Numbered from the stretch's first letter, positions 22,801-33,454 are shown. The stretch: DNA of 64,000 nt from Montifringilla adamsi (GCA_017590115.1 JAGGNK010008448.1:1302001-1366000), one strand, 5' to 3'. Numbers and translations are program-made. Notes: generated by a model not told the origin, from the letters alone.

Positions 22801-22916
22801 GATCTTATAATCCTGACACTGAGCAAAGCAAAACTTGCACTCAGGAAGGTAGAAACTCTTACAATGACAGTGCTGAGCCAAGTAAAGCCTGTACTGCTAG
22901 TTTGGAAGAGACCTAG
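10767..22916 (+). CDS. FAS: Fas death receptor (TNFRSF6, CD95), 9 exons
   Basis: The exons join to 1098 nt: join(10767..10823, 17069..17216, 17787..17921, 19837..19945, 20465..20529, 20885..20962, 21099..21163, 21657..21681, 22501..22916), giving 365 residues. A signal peptide with an RRLLAWLLVALLII core spans about residues 12-25. Cysteine-rich domains run from C51 to C168, a membrane helix from about 176 to 197, a basic stop-transfer YRRK from 198, and the death domain from about 230 to 315. N-X-S/T sites occur at N31, N73 and N120; N120 falls at the human INCT site. The death-domain YxxL (Y293) matches human YDTL. Exon number, phases and the 25-nt exon 8 mirror human FAS. Fas binds Fas ligand at the plasma membrane, and its death domain recruits FADD to activate caspase-8. 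The start is chosen for its strong context and its phase-0 join into the signal peptide. The C-tail contains an internal duplication and ends SLEET. Confidence 0.95.
13587..13606 (+). promoter_or_regulatory. FAS: p53 response element candidate in FAS intron 1
   Basis: Two abutting decamers, AAACATGTCT and GTACATGTTT, fit the p53 consensus RRRCWWGYYY twice with no spacer. Only the T at the second base of the second half-site departs, so 19 of 20 positions match. Both cores are CATG. The site sits in a 24-bp inverted repeat, with GGAAACATGT and its complement separated by CTGT. Human FAS is a p53 target through an intron 1 element, so the location adds weight. Confidence 0.6.
14403..14424. repeat. 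Poly(A) run, 22 bases
   Basis: An uninterrupted A22 inside FAS intron 1. No retroelement body is recognisable before it. Confidence 0.9.
17069..17216 (+). CDS. FAS: FAS coding exon 2
   Basis: 148 nt between CTCCTAG and GTGAGT, phase 0 to 1. It encodes the rest of the signal peptide (VALLIIETQ), a linker and the first part of CRD1 with C51, the C62-C63 pair and C66. An extra cysteine, C29, lies close to the probable signal-peptide cleavage site. Human exon 2 ends at the same CxxG position. Confidence 0.93.
17787..17921 (+). CDS. FAS: FAS coding exon 3
   Basis: 135 nt between CTACAG and GTATGG, phase 1 to 1, so it can be skipped in frame. It finishes CRD1 (C76, C84) and starts CRD2 (C87, C103, C106, C109). 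It includes CEKGKEF, matching human CQEGKEY, and CLRCKLCD, matching human CRRCRLCD. A glycosylation sequon is present at N73 (NVS). Confidence 0.95.
19411..19475 (+). mobile_element. Ancient amniote CR1/L3-like LINE, 3' end fragment
   Basis: The words TCATCATTGGAGGTCTTCAA and TGTCAGGGAG match, in order and spacing, the 3' tail of L3-type amniote CR1 elements (TCATTGGAGGTCTTTAAGA... CTGTCAGGG). It lies in FAS intron 3, in sense orientation. Only about 65 bases are recognisable. Confidence 0.6.
19837..19945 (+). CDS. FAS: FAS coding exon 4
   Basis: 109 nt between TTTCAG and GTAAGT, phase 1 to 2. It encodes GLEVVKNCTPEEDTQCACAK, which closely tracks human GLEVEINCTRTQNTKCRCK, then CRD3 cysteines C137, C142, C145 and C148. 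It holds the sequon N120 (NCT). Confidence 0.95.
20465..20529 (+). CDS. FAS: FAS coding exon 5
   Basis: 65 nt between TGCAG and GTACC, phase 2 to 1. It encodes the end of CRD3, CESGVIEKQCTSASDTVC, matching human CEHGIIKECTLTSNTKC. Confidence 0.95.
20885..20962 (+). CDS. FAS: FAS coding exon 6, transmembrane exon
   Basis: 78 nt between ACAG and GTAAGT, phase 1 to 1. It encodes a short stalk (EPEM) and a 22-residue hydrophobic helix (LWLIIALVVL...). Its length is a multiple of three, so skipping it gives an in-frame receptor without a membrane anchor, as known for human soluble Fas. Confidence 0.95.
21099..21163 (+). CDS. FAS: FAS coding exon 7
   Basis: 65 nt between TTTCAG and GTAAGT, phase 1 to 0. 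It encodes the basic stop-transfer YRRKQR and a polar linker. No cysteine is present, unlike human Fas, which has a palmitoylated juxtamembrane cysteine. Confidence 0.93.
21657..21681 (+). CDS. FAS: FAS coding exon 8, 25-nt microexon
   Basis: Encodes ENIPLIVA plus one base, between an 18-T tract with CAG and a GTAAGA donor. Human FAS exon 8 is also 25 nt. The length is not a multiple of three, so its inclusion is required to keep the death domain in frame. Confidence 0.92.
22501..22916 (+). CDS. FAS: FAS coding exon 9, death domain and C-tail
   Basis: 415 nt follow the split codon at the acceptor CTCCTAG and include the TAG stop. It encodes DVDLSSHIPGIVAEMTLTDV, aligning with human [20 protein letters not shown]. 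It continues through EQKIRLLRVW and HGMKGAYGTLI to ADKI, covering the six-helix death domain at about residues 230-315. The tail at 316-365 includes a tandem 18-residue repeat and ends SLEET. Confidence 0.96.
22788..22895 (+). repeat. FAS: 54-bp tandem duplication in the FAS C-tail
   Basis: Codons 324-341 and 342-359 are two copies of an 18-codon unit. Both begin QEG, share SYN in the middle and end SK-C-T. About two thirds of bases and 11 of 18 residues agree, so the duplication is old and in frame. It lies outside the death domain. Confidence 0.85.
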
Positions 22917-23770
22917 CGCAGAGTAATTTGAAAATTATATCTGAATGAGTATTTTTCTAATATAAAAACAAAGTTTTTAAATGACATTTTCGTTGGAAGT
23001 TCTGATTGAACTCAAGTGAGTTATTATATGCAAAAATATATATTATATTTTTTGGTTGTTAAGGACTTGAAGAAGTTTTATGACTTGTTTACTAAAAGGT
23101 GCAATATAAGACTCCATCTATAGGATTCATTACAAGAGGAAAGAAGTTATAATCTGAAGAAAAGGAATGGTTTAAATGCATGGTCCTGCATTGTGTAATC
23201 AATGTAAGGTTCTGCATACATTAAAAATGCAGGCCATTCCTTTTTTTTTTTTTTTTTTTTTAAGGGAAAGTTCTGGTATTATGAGTCTACAAAGTGTACC
23301 AGAAAGAGTACTTGAAAAAAAAAAGTTACCTACCTTACACTTGATTAATTTGAAATGTAGGTGTTGCTGTGTAGATTCTACTGTGCTGCAAATACAGATT
23401 CTATTTTTCATAAAAGCACTTCTGTGTGTATATAGAGTTTTGTATATGTGTGCAACTTTTCTATAGAAAATCTCCCAGTTCTAGTAAAAATAATTATCTC
23501 TGTTGTTCTCTTCTAATGTTCAAAACTTCAGAGAAATAGGAGCTGAAGGGTTAGCAGCACAACAGAACCATCATTTCTGGAAGGCAACCTTCAGAGTGTA
23601 TGATGCTTTTCTAATGCAGAAATTGGTACAATGAAAGCATCTTCTTCATTAAAAAAAAATCTGCATAATGCATGACTTCTGTCTTTCTTATCGTGCAGCA
23701 TATAGATGTCATATTTAAGTTTTACTTTTACTCAGGTTAGCAAATCAGAATAAAGGAGATCATTCTCATG
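22917..23770 (+). other. FAS: FAS 3' UTR (predicted)
   Basis: An AT-rich stretch following the stop. It contains a T21 run (23241-23261) and ATTAAA variants at about 23220 and 23648. The first canonical AATAAA is at 23749-23754. Use of the last signal would give a 3' UTR of roughly 850 nt. The true end is not provable from sequence. Confidence 0.55.
23749..23754 (+). terminator. FAS: Canonical polyadenylation signal, probable FAS end
   Basis: AATAAA, the first canonical hexamer clearly downstream of the stop codon. The sequence after it is only moderately pyrimidine-rich, so one of the upstream ATTAAA variants may be used instead. Confidence 0.45.
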
Positions 23771-26700
23771 AAAAAACACCTTACCTTTCTTCCATCACCA
23801 AGTGCAGAGGACTCAGCTCCTAAATTCAAAGGACCAGTATAGTGCTGGCAGCTTTGCTGTGAGGTCTTTCCCTTTCACACACCCATTTGTGCAAATCTCA
23901 CAAAGTCTTTCAACAGAAGGGGGGACTTCGCTGGAAAGGTTTGATTTTTCCAGATTACATGGTAAGAAAGGTGACTTTCTTTTGTTCTGTCATCAGTTCC
24001 CTGGAGAAAATCTCCAGCCAGTATCAGGACTCAGCCAAAACAGGAAGAGAGCTACCTGTGCTGGCTCTCACCTGCCCACCGGTGTGTGGGGTGTGTGGGG
24101 TAGGGTCCCATGGTGGCCACCTGACCACAGGACCTGGAAAGGGCAAGGTAAGGCTGGCCACAGGGTGCCAGAGGCTGGCAATCAACCCCTGCCAATGCTG
24201 GGTGCCCACAGCCCACAGTTCCTCCAAAATGCCACATAGCTGGAAGTGAGGCACCTGGGAAGGCAGTACATAGCCTTTGGAAACAGCTAAAATCTGTGCA
24301 TGGCATCAAGCAGGAGCCTGAAAGGAAGGGCAGGACATAGCTTTGAACTCATTACCTGTTTCACAGACTTGACCTGTTAAAGGTCTCAGTGACAAAGAGC
24401 ACGTTGTGCCCAGGCCCAGTGTACGTTGTACAGCTCTTAAGCACCTTCCATGGTAAGCAGTCAGAAAACCTTCCACCCCACTTTGGAGCCTCTAATCTAG
24501 CTGCATTTTCTAAGTGTCTAATCCACTGCTATATTGCCAAAATCCCCACACTGTGCTGCTTTTTGAAGGAAAACCTTCAGGCTGCTGCAGTCAGATGATT
24601 TAACAGCCATGGGCCAAATTGTGCAGCCATGGACTGATTAACACCTGGCACTGTGTCTGTGCTATCTGTGCACAGCTCTGACACACTATGACAATGTGTT
24701 ACTCCTGGTCCTGTTTTGGCCAGGTTCCACATGCCTAAGAGAATAAAATATCTGCCTTTCAGAAAAACAGCACAGCAGTGGGGTTGGCTCTGCCATCTTC
24801 TGTAGGATGCAGTTGTGTAGAAGCACAGCCAAGACAGGAGGGAGAGCTCCATGCCCTCACATGCCCTGGTAGATAGGCTGCTCCTTTATACCATGTGCCA
24901 TCCAGGAAGGCATGAATGTAGCTTAAAGCTGTGTTGGCAGATGCTTGACTTCAACTTTTTCTTCCCTTGGCTTCTGGCTTCATCTCTCCAAGTGAAGCAT
25001 CTGATCAGCAGAAATGAAGGTGGTCCAACTCTCAGGGTTCCAGTGGGGCAGGGAACTGACCAATCTGAACTACAGTGATCTTAAAATGGAGCCACCAAAC
25101 CTCATAAATTTCTGACAGTGAAATAAAATGATAATTTTTCTTTCATCACACTGGAATTCCCCAACCTCAGTATAAAAAGGATGGTTTAAAAAAAGTCCCT
25201 GAGCAATGAGTCAGTTTTTCTTTAGGAGAGGCCTGCAGAGCTCAACTCAGACTGCCATTAACTCTGGTGGTTAACACACATCATAATTTTTTGTTCTTAA
25301 CTGTAACACTGTGCATCAAATAGGAGGATTGATTATACTGTGCAGTTAGTTTTCCAAAGGTGTCTGTATGTGTCCACATTGCAGTCAGCAGTGCAGAGCA
25401 GAGCTGGATCAAGCTTAGAGTAATTGGACCAGGGAATAAAGGTGATTTAGTTCTGCTGACCTGCAGTAGCACATCCAGATTTCCATTGCCTCCTGCTTCT
25501 GACATAATTTTCAAACTAGGGCTGTACAAGAAAAGCGACACCAAAGCCCAAACTCCCCTGTTTTATAGAAATAGCATCAGAAAAGCAAGTGAAAACCGAA
25601 ACAGAAACTTGCCCAGGGAATGACTCATCACATTTTGAAAAGCAGATTACAAAGGAAAAGTTCTCTCTTCAGGAAGCCAAAACTTTGCAAAACAATGTCA
25701 TGTGTCACGCAAATAGTACACCCAAAACAATTGTTATTTTAAAATAAGTACAACAGAAGAACAGGAACACAGAAAAAAGAGGCCAGAGGGATGATCTTAC
25801 TCAAGTTCCCTGCAGAGTGAAAGTGCCTATGTGTGAGATGTTTGTCCAGAAATTCCAAGGGCTGTTTTGCTGTGCACATCCACACCATCGCAGCTCATTC
25901 ATGCTGCAAAATGTAGTGCAGTTACAGCTGCTCTGCAAGCAAACCAAAGACCTGAAAATGACAGAAACAAAATCAATATTACATAGCAGTACCAGCAGAA
26001 CACAGGAATGGTTAAAGACAGCTCTAGTATACAGGACTGCTGCAATATGAAATAAATTATTTTCAAAGTTATTCTGCAGGCTGCCAGTTCTTGAATAGAT
26101 GTGGGTGAGAAATTAAGTGCTCAGTACAAGGAGTCTGAAATGTCTCTGCACAGATAGCATGACAAGCATTTTCAAGTGTGAGAGCTCAGGCTTATTTCCT
26201 GTATGAAGGAGAGAAAAGGAAAACAATACCAACAAATTTGTGAGAAGAATAAAAGAGTATTGGGAAAAGCTTGGAGATAGGCAGTTTTCCTGTTCTGAGA
26301 GAAGACACAACCTCAAAACTCACATCCCTCTCTTACTGTTTGTCAATACTTTGATTCTGGACATCAAAGGGAAGCTTGTATTCCTGCTGTCCCACTGCTA
26401 GCAAGAGCAAAAATACCCACCATGTGTATCTAGCCTCTAGCATAGGGCTGTGGTTGAGAATTACGAGGGATGTGGGAACAATCACAAAACAACATACAGT
26501 CAGTGTTTTCTGAAGAGCTTTTCAGTGGTTTTAGTTGAAATTCCCTTCCAAACTGAAAGCAAAGTTTTTTAAAGATTTCAGAGTGCTAGAGAGCCCTTTC
26601 CCATCACTTTATACAATGTCTCTTGCTCCCTCAATATACTAGCAGTTGTGATAAAGTGGAAAATTATTTTCAACCTAGTGGGGAATCAGCAAAAATGTCT

Positions 26701-27489
26701 ATGACCAAAGGAATATTGGAAAAACAGATCCTGAACAAATACAGGAGAGAAGTAGGTGATGAAAAGCATTGGCAGGAGGAAACCAAAGGCACAGACCTTG
26801 GAGAGACAGCACTGAGCATCCCACACCCCAGGGGCATGCAGAACACGGAGATCACTGTCCCTGTCTCCCATACATCTTCCCACAGTGATGTCCATGTGAC
26901 TGGATGCCTGTAGGACAGGATCGATCTAACAGTATGTGTGTCTTTGGGATATGAACAAGAAACTGGTGAAACAGAAGTACCCAGGTTCATTTCCTGCATA
27001 CTTATCCTACAGTCAGTGATGGGATTGATACATTCTCCAAATTATTAGTATTGGAAGGTTTGTGTTTCTTGGTCTTTTCCTAGTCCTTCCTTAAAATGAC
27101 ATGAAAATCCCTCTCTAGATTTCTCTGGGATAGCTGAAGCTGCAGGGAATGTTTTATGATACTGCTCAAACTGCTGTGAAGCAGAGAGAGACCCCTGGCA
27201 TGCCACTCTCTGTCCCTCTTGGGGCTGGCTGTGCCCTGGTTCTGCTGGGTGGGGACCACGGCAGCCCACGGGAAGGATGGCCACGATCTGGGCTGTCTCA
27301 AAGGGTCTTCAGGTTCCAGGTGTGTCTCTAAGATACGAGGACAACACCTATTCCTGTACTTTGAGGGAGTGGAGCAGCAACTAACTTCATACCAGACGGT
27401 GTCCCCTCATTTATCCAAGAATGCATAGCGGTCACTAAGTAACTCAATATTTTTAAACTTCCCAATCATACACCTCAGCAGAGTTAGGC
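23771..27489. other. Intergenic DNA downstream of FAS
   Basis: No exon or transposable element recognised. Open frames here are short, have no family resemblance and often overlap others in opposite frames. One IRF-like cluster lies at 25591-25609. Confidence 0.55.
25591..25609 (+). promoter_or_regulatory. Triple GAAA (IRF/ISRE-like) cluster
   Basis: Three GAAA units in a row at 6-7 base steps (GAAAACC, GAAACA, GAAACT) form an IRF-binding pattern about 1.8 kb past the predicted FAS end. The local A-richness makes chance occurrence possible. Confidence 0.35.
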
Positions 27490-28010
27490 TCCTTTAAAGC
27501 TGTTTAAGCAGCCAGGCTGGGCAGCGGGGCTGTTCGGGCCACTGCCGGCTGTACTTGCCTGTCCCCGCGGGCAGGTGGCAGCCCGTGTCCTTGCCTGTCC
27601 CCGCGGGCAGGGGGCAGCCCGTGTCCGCGCTGTCCCCGCGTGTCCCGCCGCCGTGCCAGGCCGGCTCAGGGGACAGGGCGGCTGCGAGCGCTGCCTCCCG
27701 CTCCCTGCCGGCATCCCGGCATGGATTACTGCCACGGGAAACCAGCTCGCACGCCGAGCGAGCCGCAGACGGGCTTGGCGAGGGCACGGAGCCTCTCTGG
27801 CAGAGCTGAGCCTGGCATTGTGCTGAGCCAGCGCCAGCTCTGTGTTTGCATGGGATCCCCCAAATCGTGTTCCACAAGACTTACAATGACACGTACAGCG
27901 TCATGAAAACGGTGTGTGACAGCTTTGTGACACGCCCCAGGTGTGAGGATGAGCACAGCCCGGCTCCCTGAGCGCAGCCCAGGCACTCGGCGCGGCAGAT
28001 CGCTTGGCCC
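27490..28010. promoter_or_regulatory. Second CpG-rich block, 4.6 kb past FAS
   Basis: About 500 bases of GC- and CpG-rich sequence stand out sharply from AT-rich flanks. It contains a 36-bp tandem repeat and CpG clusters to about 28010. It has no TATA box, and its open frames (up to 137 codons, both strands) look compositional. It could be the promoter of an unrecognised noncoding transcript or of a neighbouring gene, or a CpG-rich retroviral remnant. Confidence 0.5.
27554..27625. repeat. 36-bp tandem repeat in the CpG block
   Basis: Units at 27554-27589 and 27590-27625 share CTTGCCTGTCCCCGCGGGCA and differ at one base. A truncated third unit (CTGTCCCCGCG) follows at about 27630. Each unit holds the palindrome CCCGCGGG. 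Confidence 0.9.
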
Positions 28011-28139
28011 CGCTCGGTTTAAACCTAACACCACATGGAAAAACGGTGTCATAACAGCACATCCAGGCTGCAAACAGCTCTCTGAAATCTGCAATTGGCA
28101 CTGCGACTGAAGTACGTGCTGCAGTACCTGTGCCAACAC

Positions 28140-28222
28140 GAATGTGCCTTGCCTTAATAAATATTCGCTAATAAATTAAATTAGCGGAGACTCAGACATT
28201 CATTTTGATTCTGACTTACACA
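28140..28222 (+). other. AATAAA plus hairpin, possible LTR end or transcript end
   Basis: CCTTAATAAATATT is followed by a perfect 7-bp inverted repeat, CGCTAAT (28166-28172) and ATTAGCG (28180-28186), around a 7-base loop. The segment then runs to CTTACACA. The layout resembles the R-U5 end of a retroviral LTR or a transcript 3' end, but no partner features establish either. Confidence 0.25.
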
Positions 28223-31200
28223 ACTGCCAAAATACAATCAAAGGTAGGTGTTAGCAATGCCTGTGAAAACCTAGGGAAGACAGGATGGCTGTCCTGAAAT
28301 TTGGCTTTCTGAAGGATAGTCCGTGGATAATCAAGTGAAAAAGCAACTGGTGAAGCTCAGGGAGGAAAAGGAGTGGGTGGTAACAGTTTAGAGGCTTTTT
28401 GGAGGAGCTGGTTTATGAATAATACCCTTAATTACTGCAACATGCTATTGCAAATGGTCTTGTCTTCTTTCTTTTCCAGGCTCTTAAGTTAGCCTATCAT
28501 TTTAAATAACTATACATTAAATGCAGTTTTGACTTCTGTTCTAGCTACAGAAATGTTGGGAGTAACCACCTCATGAAGTTTGTTGCCAAGATTTTTTTAA
28601 TCTTACAAAATCTATGGCTTTTGCTTCCATCAGAAAAACTGGAACAACTATGAGTGCTTGAAAATATATAATCCTGTACCAGGAGACATCACACAAAATA
28701 CTTCATGTCCTGTGTTTTTTTGTTAGATCTATTTATGTATCTTTGGGCAACAGCAAATCAGCAAGGAACTGTGCAAAGGTACACAGTTCCTTTACTGAGA
28801 TGTCTTTCCTGAGAAACCACCCTCTTGTAGGAGCTTTATTCAGATCCCCCTGCAGCACTCAAAAGCTTCTCTCTGACATCAGACACGCTGGTATAAGGAG
28901 CCCCTAGAACAGAGAGCAGCCCACAAAGATGCTATAAGGAAAGCAATGAGCAATGGTACTCAATGCCACCCAAATCATAATAATAGGGACAGGAACTCAC
29001 AGGCAGCCTTTAGGGAGCCCAGGACAAGCAGTCTGGTGAACAGTTACATCAGCATGTGCTTCCAAGGACTCCTGAGCTGTGGCCCCACTGCAAGGCCCCT
29101 GGGGTACTGACTGCAGGTCACTTTCATTTATCAGGTGACCCAGGGAATACACACTGAGGGAACAGCAACATGCCTGGAAAACTCCTGGGGTTCTGTGCCC
29201 TCTTATCATTGCTGCCTTTACGACTGTAAGGCTATTAACCTGCTGTCAGTGCAGCATTTAAGGTCTCTTCTTATTTGTAAGTGAGAACAGATGAGTAAAT
29301 GAATGAACTGGAATATGGGGGCTGGACACAAGATAAAAGATCTGTTCTGTGTAAGTCAACAGTCTTTCAGAGACCACCTTCATCCTCCCTTGCCCAAAGA
29401 CATTCCGACACAATCATAATAAAAATGCACAGGTCTTCCAGGAACTGCTGTTTTCAATATCCCCTAACTCATCCAGCTATAAGCCAACCACCAAGAGAAC
29501 ATCCAAAAACATTTCTCAAAAAGAAATACTGTTTTCCTACTTTTTTATCTCAGCTGTGGATGTATTTCAAAGAAAGATAGTAATGTATAGATTGTTTCCC
29601 TTGAATGCAGGAAATGGTTCTTCCAAATGTAACTAATTCAAATTAAATCAATACATTATGTTTGGACAGCAACCAGCTGCAGAAAATTTTAGCAAAGCAA
29701 GTGTTAGAGGCTGTAAGTAGTTCAAAACAGGACTTCAAGTGCAGTCCTGCTCTCCTTGGTTTCAAGTTAGCTCTTTGGATTGAAGACACTATTATCACTA
29801 GAAAGCAAGCAGAATTTTTTTCTCCTAGACAGCATTCCACCTGAGGATCTAATCAGTCATCAGCTTACACTCACTACTTAACAAATCTAGGCAAACTTAC
29901 AGAAAACCTTAGTATAGATAAGTCCTCAGGGCCATCCGTGACAGAGTCAAAAACAAAGCAAACTTTTAAAATCTAAAACTACTAGAACAGCATTCTTGGA
30001 ACTAAAGGCAGAACTTAAAATGCAACGATGCCTACCTTTTTGGTGTTTTGACACATTATCAAACACAGAAATGCAAGTTCTTCTTCCACTCTAACCTTGC
30101 ATTACTTGGTGCTGGAGATGTCAACGCTGACACGAGCTGCAGCAGCACTTGGCTGGAAAACCTTCTCTGCTCTGGAGCAGAAAATTGCAGGCAAGTCCCC
30201 CACCTTCCAGAGGTAAGTCTGGGCCGTTTGAGAACATCCCTTTCCTCATCACTCTCATTGAGGCTGTTCCACTGTGTGTACTGAAATATTCATTGCTGTG
30301 TAAGTTTGAGATGGATTCTCTCTGTTCCAGGGGTTCCTAAATGATTGGGTTAGCCACACCGGCTATCAGGTGGGCCACTTGTCACAGGAAAGGCAGCCAA
30401 GGAATTGTCATTTGTAAACCCAGCAAATGCTCAGGGGCTTAGCACTGAGAACTCACTTGTTGACACTGGCATCTACTGAGACATTAGGTATGTATGTTTT
30501 TTGGGTAAGATTGCAGGAGTTAGCAAGAATAAAAGACATGCTGCAAAGAAAGTATTACACTGTAAAGTTTCTTACTTGGTCACACTACATTGTCCTTTGG
30601 GATTTTTCTTTTGTACTGTTCTTTTTTCCTAATAAGGTGTCTGGGACTTTCTTCTTTGAGAACAGAGTTCTGTTTAAAATATCAAACAGGAAATTAGGTC
30701 TTCCAGCTAAGGTGAAACCCAGGAATTTTTCCTGTTGAACAATGGACTCCAGAGAGAGTTCCTATTTAGATAAGAAAGGGCTGGAAATTCCAGCCACCTT
30801 AAAATAGATGAACAAAAGTCCTTCTGCTCCAAAAGCTGCTGGTACTTTCTGAGACTTAAGGTCATTTATGCCAGTGCTTTGCCCTGCCAGTCCTTTGCCC
30901 TGAGGAAGGATTAACTAAATGTTTTTGTCCTATCTCAGAGATAAAGATTCCAAAACTCCCCATATTGATATTTCACAACCTCTACTCTTCAAAACTATGT
31001 CTTAATACCAAAATGAACTCTTAGTGTATTTCCAGCCCTGCCTTACTCACTACAACATGGAGAAGAGATGGTTCCCACGCTTTTAACACCCACCTTTTGC
31101 ATATTTGAACATGACTGCCATGCATTTTAGCTCTCCCATTTATTTTTCTTGCACCTCTATCTTACACAGCACCCATTTTTCCAGCATTATTTTGAGGAGC

Positions 31201-33135
31201 ATGTCTTGTGTCACAATGGCATGCACACAAAAATGAAAGGAACATTGTTTTTCTCCTTTTTTGCATGATGATATTAGCAGGATAAAACAGGCTAATTCAG
31301 TTACTCTTGAATTTCCCTGTGGTTGCCTCTCTCTGAACTTGTTGATTAGTCTCCAAAGCAAGAGTGTACTTTTAGAGGTATGCATTTCTGTGTACATTGC
31401 AATCTACAATTCAACAAGTAGGAACTCCTGACTTTCCCTCACATGGCAGTTGGTATGCTTAGGGATATACAGTGTCTAATTCAGGATTCTTTTTGAAAAT
31501 CTTATGCTCACTTATTTCAATCTAATTCTGCTAGATCTCCTGTATCCATTGCCACCCCAGCAAAAGAAGCAGAAATTATGCAGTTAGTGTTCTAGTGCCA
31601 CAAATACTTGGCAAAAATGTAACATCTGAAATGAATTTCCTTGGCTCATAACCAGGCATGCTTTGCAAGTGTGAATGTATTTTACACAGGACCAAGTTTG
31701 CTGTCACAACCAGACCTTGGCTTAGGCTGGCTCTTTTTTCACACATCCCCCGGGAGAAGTCCCGTGGAGTTGGGCTCTGTATGAAAACATTGGGTATTAC
31801 TATGCTTTGGACTTCATTTCCAGGGTAAACGTTGCTTTCATCAGGATGAAGTCTGTATTCACCTAGTATAGAGAAATAAGAACTCTGTGTATCTGTTTCC
31901 TTTATTCTGCTGTCCTGCTAAGGGTCTGCTGAGGAATTCTCTCTTTTCTGCCTCATCCTTATCGTAAGAAGACCACAAATACGCAGTTTGTTTCTTTTAA
32001 TGGATGACTTTCTGTTACTGTATCAGGTTGTAAATACATTTCTTAACTTTCTAAAGAATCATTAAATCCCTGGAAATGTTAAGAGTTATCAGATTAGAAT
32101 TATAAGAAAAATAACATTTTATGCTAACCAGAGACCTTTAACCCCTGCCCTTTGCTGTCATAGCTTTGCTGCTTCACCCATCTTTTCACTATTCAGTTAC
32201 AAGATACAGCCAGACCAGTACCAGGAATTGTGACCACTCAAAAATTAGCTCTTTCCTGGAATTAGTCTTTAAAATTTAATTTCAACATAACTCTTATGCT
32301 CTTTATGACTGCAGCGATTTCTGAATCATTTGATGGCTTTCTGAATCACTGTAATTAATCAACTCCTTCCCTGCTGTTGGGACATTGCAGGCAGCCAAAG
32401 AAGGTGCTGACTCTTAAGACATGACCCTTGGGCTGCTGTCCCCACAGGCAGCCAACACAGTGCTCCACCACACATCATTGCTCTGCAGCAGCAGCACAGC
32501 AATGGGAGCTGTGGAAAATAACAGTGAATGAGACAGAGGAATAAATGAAATAAATACAATATATTTCGATTCAAAATTAAAGTTTTCTGTTGAATATCAC
32601 TAGCAAATGGTCAAACTCCCAGGAAACAACAGCTTCCCTAAATACACAAATTCAGGTTCTTGTTTAGAAAAGGTTTTAGGATGTATGTAGATAAGAACTT
32701 CATTGAGAACTGCTCAATGCCAGAGGAAACTCTTTTTAAAATACCTTATCACTAAAATGAGGTCTGAAGTTAAATCATATAAATGAATATCAGTAATACT
32801 AAGTGCATTAAACCCAGCAAGGCAAATAGGTACTTCTGTCCCTAATTCAAAGGCATACCTTTATACATAAATATATAATGGGTTATGAGAACACATGCAA
32901 TGGTTTAGATGAACAAAACACTGAAGAATACTGAGAAACAGGCATCATGTGCCCTAAATCTCACATATCCATGTGTCCTGCATGCTATTCATTACTGGTG
33001 GGCATCCTTTTATGCCAAGGGTTGTCATCATCTTTAGTGTCTATACTGCATAACTAGGATCCTACAGATGTAATTCTTTTGTTCACGGTATCCATCACTA
33101 CCCTGAAGACGGATAGAGGTCCACCCTTGTCAGAT
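28223..33135. other. Intergenic DNA, no gene seen
   Basis: No recognisable exon, RNA gene or mobile element in about 4.9 kb. Composition is ordinary and AT-leaning. Confidence 0.55.
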
Positions 33136-33454
33136 GACAATGCTGAAGCAGTTTATGACCAATATAACTTTGGATTCCAGATAATTTGTGGAGCTCAAGC
33201 CCAGGCAGACATCTAATCCTCCCTTTGGATCTACATCCCTAGAGATGCTCCATGACTTACCAGCTGGGAGGGAAGCTCTGTGACCCAAGCTGTGCGACAA
33301 TGCTGAACCAGTTTATGACCAGTATAATTTGGATTCCAGATAATTTGTGGAGCTCAAGCCCAGGCAGACATCTAATCCTCCCTTTGGATCTACATCCCTA
33401 GAGATGCTCCATGACTTACCAGCTGGGAGGGAAGCTCTGTGACCCAAGCTGTGC
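33136..33454. repeat. 160-bp tandem duplication, two near-identical copies
   Basis: Copy 1 is 33136-33295 and copy 2 is 33296-33454. Both start GACAATGCTGAA and end CCAAGCTGTGC. By eye they differ by two substitutions and one deleted base, all in the first 40 bases. The rest is identical, so the duplication is recent or an assembly artefact. The unit has no recognised identity or long open frame. Confidence 0.95.
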
